This document shows positions 5,760 to 12,154 of a stretch of DNA of 22,674 bases, piece by piece. The position numbers and the translations under genes are program-made. This DNA is from Anaerolineae bacterium (GTDB lineage Bacteria > Chloroflexota > Anaerolineae > Aggregatilineales > Phototrophicaceae): the NCBI GenBank assembly GCA_025454675.1, contig JALONZ010000003.1, positions 1-22,674 on the forward strand. The letters run 5' to 3'. The notes under the pieces are model-generated. The model worked only from the letters and a program-made list of their open reading frames with translations, was not told where the DNA came from and searched no databases. The first letter of the stretch is position 1. Each line of letters opens with the position of its first letter.

Positions 5760-8517
5760 TTTCACCTACCTGTTCCCATGTCTTGGTATAACGATATTGA
5801 ATCAGCGTCACGATTGCGACAAGCACAAAAATGATGATGGTAATTGCCGCCGCATATCCATAATCTGCCCCACCCTGACTATTGCCAAATGCCAACCGAT
5901 AGGTATAACTGATGAGAATATCGGTATAGCCTGCGGGGACAGGTGAATTAGCAATCGGTGGATTACCAGCAGTGAGGGCGGCAATCAACATATAGTTATT
6001 GAAGTTAAACACAAATGAACCAATCAGCAATGGTCCCAATGTCACCAACAATAACGGCAATGTGATGCGCCAGAAACGTTGTTGCGGGTTTGCACCATCC
6101 ACAGCCGCGGCTTCATACACTTCTGAGGGGATAGCTTGTAACGCCCCGCTACTAATCAACATCATGTATGGATAGCCGAGCCACAAATTCACGAGGATGA
6201 TGGCAACTTTTGCCCATACTGGGTCGGCAAACCACGGGATGCGTGTGCCTGTAATATCAAAAATCAAATTGGTCAAGAAACCCAAGTTTTGATTCAACAT
6301 CCCTTGCCAAACCAAAATACTGATAACGCCCGGTATGGTGTATGGGATGATGAGGAGCGAGCGAATCAATTTGCGACCGGGGATGGCAGGGTCATTCAAA
6401 ATCAGCGCCATAAACAGCCCAACGGTAAAGGTTGTTAATACAGAAAGCGCCGCAAATACCACCGTCCAAATGAAAATATCCAACATCGGACCGCGTAAGG
6501 CGGGTTCGGTAACAAACCGTGTGAAATTATATGTACCCACATTCACACGATACCCAGGAGATAATGAATCGCCTTGTGCCGATGTGAAGAAACCACAAAC
6601 GGGTCCAATTGCACCTTCTGGAATATCACATACATCATCCGCCACATATTGCTTATTGTTATCGGCAAGGTCGGTGAAGGTTTGGGTGGCTTCGTCATAT
6701 TGATAACGCAAAATATATGGACGACCCACTGTCGAGGTATCTTTCACACCCAATGTATCGCCTTCTGTACCAAAATAATCAAAACTCACGGTTTGTAAGA
6801 ACGAAATGCCTGCCGTGCGTTCCGATTCGCTAATCAATTGGGTATATCCATCATAGGTAGACGGAATAAAACCAGTCGGGCGCACCCGTGAGGGATTATT
6901 GACCAATGTAATTTCATTGGGAATACCAATATAGGCGGCAAATTGTGCCGAACCAGCACGTTTTGGATTATTCCCATTACCAAGCCAAATGGCAATCGTA
7001 TTTGGGTCGCCATCTTTGGCATAAAATTCAATGGCGTTAAAAGTAAATCCATAAACACGGTCTATAGCAATCCGTTGTTCCAAATCCACCACAAAACGGT
7101 CGGAATCGCTAATCTGACCAACTTTGAGCAACCCTGTCTCATTACCTAAAACCAGTGATTCATCGGGCAAACTGGATGTGCGCTTAAAATCGCCAATGCT
7201 TTCAGGCAACCCTGATGTCAAATCTCTGAGGACAATATTAAGGGTATTTAATTCAGGCGAGATATTACCACGATTATCTTTAAGGGTAAGCGTTTGAATG
7301 GGTTGATTGGGCAATGCTAATAAGGCACGATTCGGCTCAGTAGAACCTAATTGAATCATCCACAGGGCATATTCCGACCCATTAGAATACACGGTCACAT
7401 CAAAATAAGCATCAATACCCGCCCCTGTACTTTGTTGGTCATTGACCAATGCTTGTTGTGGGTCATAAATAAAGCGGGCGCTTAAATCAATGGGTTGGAA
7501 AAGCACATCACCCAGTGGTCTCGGATATTCAAGGCTGTTGATGCCCGCTAACGCATTCCAATCTTCAATCCGAGTAAACCCAGTTAAGGATGGGACAATC
7601 GAATCTGGATTACCAATTGTCAATTGGTCGCCATCTTCAACACCCAATGATAACGATGACAGGGCTTCGGCTTGTTCGGCGATATTTTCCACACGGGTAA
7701 AAGCACCTATACTGGAGGGGATTGTTTCGCCTTGTGGATAGGTAATTTCAAGTCCTTCAGCCAATCGTGGCAAATTACGCCCTTGAAAAAACACGGTTTC
7801 GGCTATGGGCATATTGGGGAAAGCATATAAGACATTTCTGCCATTATCTTTGAATACCCACAAACCATAAGAAGTGCCATCAAAATAAACTTGAACATCG
7901 CTATAATTTGTGCCTGTTTGGGTATCAAATAATTCTGCTGTATTGGGGTCAAATAAATAGCGTGAAGAAGCCTCTGAATAACCAAGCGTATTTCTATCAA
8001 TAACAACAGGTGCTTCACCGGGCAATACAAACAGGGTCTGCCCTGCATCATCCACCAGCCACAACGCATATTCAGAGTCGTTTAGTTGGAATGGCACCCA
8101 CTTATAAGTCGTGGCGCTATCAGGAACATAACCACGCGCTTTGATAATATCAACCACCCGTTCTTTTACAAACAAATTACCATCACCATAATTGGTAAAA
8201 GCCGTCTGAACGGTGAGGATAATGGGGTAAATCACAAGTAGCGAAGCCAACATAAGCCCCGGTGTCATCCATTTTAGTGGATATAAACTAGGCACCAATA
8301 CAAAGACATTTGCCATAATCGTAATCAGGGCAATTGTCACCGCCAAACCACCCGCCCCGTCATAAAAGAAGCCGTAAATGAGTATTAGCGCAAAACCGTC
8401 TAATAACATCAAACCGCCATATTTTAAGACGATGCCGATGATTTTCATCAGTCCATTTGTGTTTGAAACAGCAAGGTCTCCTTGCGGAGACCTTGCTGTA
8501 TTAGTCGTAGTGACCAT
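5752..8517 (-). CDS. malF: Maltodextrin ABC transporter permease MalF with giant extracytoplasmic loop
   Basis: A 921-residue permease; E. coli MalF has 514. Three spans (about 37-52, 57-76, 84-107) are followed by TNYGDGNLFVKER, matching the start of the E. coli P2 loop, and the loop closes at LSPGYRV...FTRF (652-668). The loop is thus about 560 residues instead of about 180. Inside it a motif recurs: SEYALW (148-153), TSYGLW (215-220), SEYALW (381-386) and NTIAIW (506-511), three of them preceded by an R-[YF]-x-x-D segment (186, 348, 474) and followed by FPNMPI, LPNQPI or IPNEIT. The permease core follows (676-907), with EAA loop YEAAAVDGAN (801-810) and AGYTDILISYTYRLAF near the end as in E. 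coli. The start is uncertain: ATG 8517 has only a weak ribosome site, and M24 (ATG ending at 8448) would put the strong hairpin at 8468-8499 outside the reading frame. The loop probably contacts the binding protein. Confidence 0.92.
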   Translation of the reverse strand: MVTTTNTARSPQGDLAVSNTNGLMKIIGIVLKYGGLMLLDGFALILIYGFFYDGAGGLAVTIALITIMANVFVLVPSLYPLKWMTPGLMLASLLVIYPIILTVQTAFTNYGDGNLFVKERVVDIIKARGYVPDSATTYKWVPFQLNDSEYALWLVDDAGQTLFVLPGEAPVVIDRNTLGYSEASSRYLFDPNTAELFDTQTGTNYSDVQVYFDGTSYGLWVFKDNGRNVLYAFPNMPIAETVFFQGRNLPRLAEGLEITYPQGETIPSSIGAFTRVENIAEQAEALSSLSLGVEDGDQLTIGNPDSIVPSLTGFTRIEDWNALAGINSLEYPRPLGDVLFQPIDLSARFIYDPQQALVNDQQSTGAGIDAYFDVTVYSNGSEYALWMIQLGSTEPNRALLALPNQPIQTLTLKDNRGNISPELNTLNIVLRDLTSGLPESIGDFKRTSSLPDESLVLGNETGLLKVGQISDSDRFVVDLEQRIAIDRVYGFTFNAIEFYAKDGDPNTIAIWLGNGNNPKRAGSAQFAAYIGIPNEITLVNNPSRVRPTGFIPSTYDGYTQLISESERTAGISFLQTVSFDYFGTEGDTLGVKDTSTVGRPYILRYQYDEATQTFTDLADNNKQYVADDVCDIPEGAIGPVCGFFTSAQGDSLSPGYRVNVGTYNFTRFVTEPALRGPMLDIFIWTVVFAALSVLTTFTVGLFMALILNDPAIPGRKLIRSLLIIPYTIPGVISILVWQGMLNQNLGFLTNLIFDITGTRIPWFADPVWAKVAIILVNLWLGYPYMMLISSGALQAIPSEVYEAAAVDGANPQQRFWRITLPLLLVTLGPLLIGSFVFNFNNYMLIAALTAGNPPIANSPVPAGYTDILISYTYRLAFGNSQGGADYGYAAAITIIIFVLVAIVTLIQYRYTKTWEQVGENV
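8468..8499 (-). promoter_or_regulatory. 13-bp perfect stem-loop at the malE-malF junction
   Basis: ACAGCAAGGTCTC (8468-8480) pairs perfectly with GAGACCTTGCTGT (8487-8499) around a 6-base loop. With the annotated malF start it lies within codons about 7-16 of malF; with the alternative start M24 it lies between malE and malF. Hairpins after binding-protein genes commonly stabilise the upstream message or limit read-through, giving more binding protein than permease. The stem itself is certain; the function is inferred. Confidence 0.65.
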
Positions 8518-8537
8518 AATTGATATTCAACCTAAAA

Positions 8538-10391
8538 TTAGCAATCAGTTTGTTGATTGACGCTGTCGCTGACCAAACCAATGTTTTGGTCAAAGGTGAA
8601 TGTAACGGCGGTTTCTTCTGCCAATGACAGGGCGATATTATCACCACCAGCGGCGCAAGCGGCACCAAAGTTCACATCCCAACCACCGTTGAGGGCAACT
8701 TTGTATTCATATTCGCCTGCTGGCAAGGTGAAGGTGGCTTCATAGATACCATCACCAACGAAGGTCAATTGGCTAAGGGTACAAGCGGGGTCCCAATCAC
8801 CTGGGCAACCGACTTTGCTTTGAACTGTACCAGCAACCACAACCACATCGCTCATGCCCATGCCTGCTTCGAGTGCATCGGGGTTATTGATGCTATCGGC
8901 AATAGCTTTGGTTTCGTCATTATAGCTGAACATGACTTCCATTTCTTCGGGGACGCTGAGGAGGATGTTTGCACCACCGGGTTCACCATTCGCGCCATAA
9001 TTTTCGTCCCAACCGCCACCGAGTGCTATTTTGTATTCATATTCACCTGCGGGCAGGGTCACAGCAAAGGTATAGATACCATTACCGCTATCAACCATTT
9101 GGGTCACGGTACAACCTGGGTCCCATTCACCTGGGCAACCCGCTTCGTCTTGCAAATTACCAGCAATCACAACCACTTTACTGGTGCTTGCACGTAAAGC
9201 AATCGCATCTTGAATTTGTTGAACAGCATTGTTCATCGATTCAACGGGGTCAGCATCTTGGCTGATGAGGGTGAGGTTATTGCCCCAACCTGCCCACACA
9301 GAACCCATTTCGGGGATGGTTGGCATTGGCACAGTCACAGCACCAGCGGCTTCAAAGAATGCCATATTGGGGTCTGGATTCACCACACCAACAAACGCTG
9401 GCAGGCGTGAGGTCAGGCGTTGCATCACATCTAATGTGGCAACAAAGTCAAACAGGAAGGTTTCGGCATTCAATTTTTGGTCGCTAAACGCACTAATCAC
9501 AAAACCTTGACCACCTTTGAATGGTGCGCCAACTTCGCTAATGCCTTCAGCACCGGGAAGTGGGTCAATGGCATAGGTGAATCCACCAGCTTCGGCGGTT
9601 TCGGCAATCCGTTGCGAGAACCAAGGACCGGTAATGAACATGGCGGCATCGCCTGTTTCAAACAAATCGAACACTTCGTTATCGCCAATGTTTTGTGGCA
9701 TCAAATCTGCCAAATACATTTCAGACAACCATGTAGCGGCGGCGAGACCACCTTCGCTATTCAAACCAATATCTTGTACATTTAAGGTAAGACCACCATC
9801 ATCCGACCCAAAGACATAACCACCAAAAGCGGAAAAGATGGGGAATACATGATAGGGATTACCAGTGTGTGCCACGAAACCATACAGTTTACCATCGGCA
9901 ACCAATTGTTCGCTGATAGCACGGACTTCTTGCCATGTTGTGGGGGCTTCTGGAACAAGATCCACGTTGCGGATGAGCGCCACATTTTCGAGGTTATATG
10001 GCAATGCCCATAATTGACCATCATATGTGAACAGTTCAATCCCCAGCGGGACGAAATTCGCTTCCAATTCACCTAATTCAATAGGAACAATGGCGCTATT
10101 CACAACCAATTGACCTAATGTGTCGTGTGCCACAATCATCAAATCGGGACCTTCACCAACGGGACCAGCGACCAACAATTGGTCACGCGCATCGCCAAGA
10201 CCCATTTCTTGAACTTCCACTTTAACACCAAATTGGGCTTCAAAATCGGCACCCAATTCAAGAAGCAGTGGAGCGCGTTCTGCGTCTGCCCAAATCAAGA
10301 GGGTATCTTGGGCGGCAACAGGAGCAAGGCTAACCAAAATAGATACAATTACTAAAACTAAACTTAAACTAAGGAGCTTGATGCGTTTCAT
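8538..10391 (-). CDS. malE: MalE-like maltodextrin-binding protein fused to two X25 starch-binding-type domains
   Basis: A 617-residue exported protein. Signal peptide at 1-28 (MKRIKLLSLS, cleavage after VAA-Q) without a lipobox, so it is not an obvious lipoprotein. Residues about 30-400 are a family 1 solute-binding domain: WALPYNLENVALIRN (128-142), FETGDAAMFITGPWF (244-258) and MPTIPEMGSVWAGWG (356-370) match MalE. Two similar C-terminal modules follow, about 405-500 and 514-611, each with a V-x-[IV]-AG start, GCPG-[ED]-WDP-x-C, LPAGEYEYK and GGWD-x-N-[YF]-GA, the pattern of the X25 domain in bacterial pullulanases and amylopullulanases. Each keeps a close Cys pair (419/427, 529/537). AAAGGA (10402-10407) precedes the ATG. 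First gene of the malEFG unit. Probable role: capture of long alpha-glucans at the cell surface and handing over of maltodextrins. Confidence 0.92.
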   Translation of the reverse strand: MKRIKLLSLSLVLVIVSILVSLAPVAAQDTLLIWADAERAPLLLELGADFEAQFGVKVEVQEMGLGDARDQLLVAGPVGEGPDLMIVAHDTLGQLVVNSAIVPIELGELEANFVPLGIELFTYDGQLWALPYNLENVALIRNVDLVPEAPTTWQEVRAISEQLVADGKLYGFVAHTGNPYHVFPIFSAFGGYVFGSDDGGLTLNVQDIGLNSEGGLAAATWLSEMYLADLMPQNIGDNEVFDLFETGDAAMFITGPWFSQRIAETAEAGGFTYAIDPLPGAEGISEVGAPFKGGQGFVISAFSDQKLNAETFLFDFVATLDVMQRLTSRLPAFVGVVNPDPNMAFFEAAGAVTVPMPTIPEMGSVWAGWGNNLTLISQDADPVESMNNAVQQIQDAIALRASTSKVVVIAGNLQDEAGCPGEWDPGCTVTQMVDSGNGIYTFAVTLPAGEYEYKIALGGGWDENYGANGEPGGANILLSVPEEMEVMFSYNDETKAIADSINNPDALEAGMGMSDVVVVAGTVQSKVGCPGDWDPACTLSQLTFVGDGIYEATFTLPAGEYEYKVALNGGWDVNFGAACAAGGDNIALSLAEETAVTFTFDQNIGLVSDSVNQQTDC

Positions 10392-10456
10392 TTAAGCGAA
10401 TCCTTTCAAAATGGTTAAATACATTAGCCAGACATTATTTTCTGCCAACAGATGAT

Positions 10457-10485
10457 ATTATAGACTAACCCCACATTAGCGCCAA
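10457..10485 (-). promoter_or_regulatory. Promoter of the malEFG unit
   Basis: On the minus strand TTGGCG (10480-10485), a 17-base spacer and a perfect TATAAT (10457-10462) make a strong sigma-70 type promoter, about 65 bases before the malE start. No clear LacI-family operator palindrome was recognised around it. Confidence 0.75.
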
Positions 10486-10531
10486 AATGAATACAAGGTT
10501 AAAATTGTGCAAATGTCACAAACTTATCCAC

Positions 10532-10554
10532 AAAAATGAGAAATACTCATTTTT
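10532..10554 (-). terminator. Terminator overlapping the DUF971 gene stop
   Basis: On the minus strand AAAAATGAG pairs with CTCATTTTT (9 bp, 5-base loop) and the second arm supplies a T-run. The stop codon TGA of the upstream gene (10547-10549) lies within the first arm. The stem is AT-rich, so moderate strength is expected; it separates this unit from the malE promoter. Confidence 0.6.
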
Positions 10555-10891
10555 CGTGATGTTTGTCATGGGGGTAAATCTTCCACAAATAGTCCCATGT
10601 ATATAATCCGGTATGATGCCCATCATCCCAAGTGGGTTGAATGGCATAATTACCAATCAATTGCAAATCTTTGACGGTATATGACCGCTTTGGAAGTAAA
10701 ACCAAAATATTATCGGGGTCGTGCGCCGCCCCCATATTCTGATGCCCACCCCGACATTCCACACACGGGCACGCCTCGCGCAATTGCGATAACGGATACC
10801 GACACACACGGTCATCAATATTCCATATAATTTCCAAATAGCCCTCGGTCTTATTGAGGGCTATATTCTTAGGGTACGGTTTCATGTTCAT
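10547..10891 (-). CDS. DUF971 domain protein (GBBH-like N-terminal domain)
   Basis: A 114-residue protein consisting almost wholly of the DUF971 fold, named after the N-terminal domain of gamma-butyrobetaine hydroxylases. Diagnostic segments are LREACPCVECRGGH (37-50) with three cysteines and a histidine suited to metal binding, IGNYAIQPTWDDGHHTG (79-95) and LYTW (96-99). Stand-alone members occur in many bacteria, often near iron-sulfur or Mrp-type genes; none is seen here and the function is not established. ATG 10891 overlaps the stop of the upstream membrane-protein gene as ATGA, so translation is probably coupled; a second in-frame ATG at 10885 is possible. No signal peptide, hence cytoplasmic. 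Confidence 0.9.
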   Translation of the reverse strand: MNMKPYPKNIALNKTEGYLEIIWNIDDRVCRYPLSQLREACPCVECRGGHQNMGAAHDPDNILVLLPKRSYTVKDLQLIGNYAIQPTWDDGHHTGLYTWDYLWKIYPHDKHHEK

Positions 10892-11196
10892 GCCGATGGT
10901 GTACCTTCTGGGGTTGCTTCGGGTGTCACTTCTGCGGTCGCCTCAGCTTCGACCGCCTCTGTCGCTTCTGGTGTAATTTCAATAACGGGGGTTTCTTCAA
11001 CAACAGGTTCATTATGTTGTTCTTCTTCAATCACCACTTCCGATGTCGCTTCAAGTGTGGGCGAAGCAGGTGTGCTGGCAGTGCCAACCGCAAGCAAAAT
11101 AATGAGTGTGAGCAACACAATCAAAATGGTGGCAATCAATACGCCTGTGATAACAATCACATAGGATGGCATTCCGCCTTCTTTTTGTTCTTCCAT
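10888..11196 (-). CDS. Small single-span membrane protein with acidic Thr/Pro/Glu-rich tail
   Basis: About 102 residues: a short polar N-terminus (MEEQKEGGMPSY), one long hydrophobic segment at about 12-37, then about 60 residues rich in Glu, Thr, Ala and Pro with repeated TPEATPE-like units. The tail has no positive residues, which by the positive-inside rule suggests it lies outside. ATG 11196 is preferred because AAGGAG (11207-11212 on the plus strand as CTCCTT) is about 10 bases away; the in-frame ATG at 11205 is only one or two bases from that site. Its tail resembles the N-terminal extension of the ammonium transporter at 17442-19001 in composition, not in a way that proves homology. 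No known family recognised. It overlaps the DUF971 gene by 4 bases. Confidence 0.75.
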   Translation of the reverse strand: MEEQKEGGMPSYVIVITGVLIATILIVLLTLIILLAVGTASTPASPTLEATSEVVIEEEQHNEPVVEETPVIEITPEATEAVEAEATAEVTPEATPEGTPSA

Positions 11197-11263
11197 GCTT
11201 ATCATTCTCCTTATGATATGGGTGTTATTAAAAACACTAAAAGTCTACCCAACAATTGACACA

Positions 11264-11292
11264 ATTTTAATCCCTAGTCCAAATTGTTCCAA
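11264..11292 (-). promoter_or_regulatory. Probable promoter of the membrane protein/DUF971 unit
   Basis: On the minus strand TTGGAA (11287-11292), 17 bases, TAAAAT (11264-11269). It lies about 68 bases before the start at 11196 in the divergent intergenic region 11197-11427. Confidence 0.5.
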
Positions 11293-11349
11293 TTTTCACA
11301 CCTAATATTTAGGAATCCCACGAATCCCCACTGATAAATCGAACACCGC

Positions 11350-11377
11350 TTGCAACTCGTCATGGCTTTGATACAAT
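11350..11377 (+). promoter_or_regulatory. Probable promoter of the lipoprotein-glycosidase-kinase run
   Basis: TTGCAA (11350-11355), 16 bases, TACAAT (11372-11377), about 50 bases before the lipoprotein start. Fair but not perfect match. It is the only candidate seen ahead of the four-gene plus-strand run. Confidence 0.45.
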
Positions 11378-11427
11378 CAGATTACTGTACACTTTATTTG
11401 TAATGCCGATAAGTTTGGGAGATGATG

Positions 11428-12135
11428 ATGCCCTTTCGCGCTACTGCCTTATTTTTATTCGCCATGCTATGCCTCACTGTCATTTTGGTGGGATGTCAAC
11501 AACGCCAAGTCACAGAATTTTTGATGGAAGTTACCCGTGAAGTAACTCGTGAAGTGACTGTGATTGTCGTTGCAACCGATACCAATGCTCAAGTGGTTAG
11601 TTCAGCTACCCCCACCCCACCCCCCACCATTCCTGTTGCGACATCCACATCCGTCCCTGCCACCCATACACCAAGCCCTACTTTAGATATATTCCCAACA
11701 CCACTTTTGGCGCAAATTATTGTCGCAGAACAACCCTTTGAAAATGGGCGCATGTTTTACATTCAGCCACAAGATGAAATTTGGGTTATGATTTATGAAA
11801 ATGCAGAAGGTACTTCTGGGCAATGGCGCTTTTATCCCGATACATGGGAAGAGGGCATGACCGAATTGGATACCAGCATCGCCCCGCCAGAAGGACGCTA
11901 CCAACCAGAACGCGGTTTTGGCATGTTATGGCGCGATAATGTCGCTGTGCGTGATGCGCTCGGTTGGGCATTAGATACAGAATATGGTCATGTCACCAAT
12001 TATGAATTTCATGCTGGTGGTATGATTGTCAATAATGCGTATGTCGCGGGTCCGGGTTATCATATCCTAACCAGTCGTGATGGTTTTAATTATGTATTTC
12101 AACAATCTGATGGTACTTGGCAACGTCAATCTTAA
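11428..12135 (+). CDS. Lipoprotein with Chloroflexota-type RGFG/LGWA domain
   Basis: About 235 residues. The N-terminal hydrophobic segment ends in lipobox LVGC (Cys23), so the product is lipid-anchored outside the membrane. Directly after come two EVTR units and an EVTV, a repeat common after lipoboxes in this phylum, then a Thr/Pro/Ser linker (about 58-90). The C-terminal domain has FENGRMFYIQPQDEIWVMI, RYQPERGFGMLWRDN and VRDALGWALDTE; I know similar domains in Chloroflexota secreted proteins but no assigned function. Three consecutive in-frame ATGs exist (11422, 11425, 11428); GGGAG at 11417-11421 is best spaced for the third. The next gene begins 19 bases later, so an operon is likely. 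A role in wall or glycan contact is possible but unproven. Confidence 0.8.
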   Translation: MPFRATALFLFAMLCLTVILVGCQQRQVTEFLMEVTREVTREVTVIVVATDTNAQVVSSATPTPPPTIPVATSTSVPATHTPSPTLDIFPTPLLAQIIVAEQPFENGRMFYIQPQDEIWVMIYENAEGTSGQWRFYPDTWEEGMTELDTSIAPPEGRYQPERGFGMLWRDNVAVRDALGWALDTEYGHVTNYEFHAGGMIVNNAYVAGPGYHILTSRDGFNYVFQQSDGTWQRQS

Positions 12136-12154
12136 CCTGAAAGGCGATGGGTAA

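Noticed and set aside
5752..8517. Fusion of two genes or an inserted foreign gene in malF
   Set aside because: One continuous frame, loop borders matching E. coli MalF on both sides, and similar base composition throughout favour an enlarged native loop.
8769..9510. Several plus-strand open frames opposite the binding-protein gene
   Set aside because: The minus-strand MalE and X25 motifs explain the region fully; the antisense frames overlap each other and have no ribosome sites of note.
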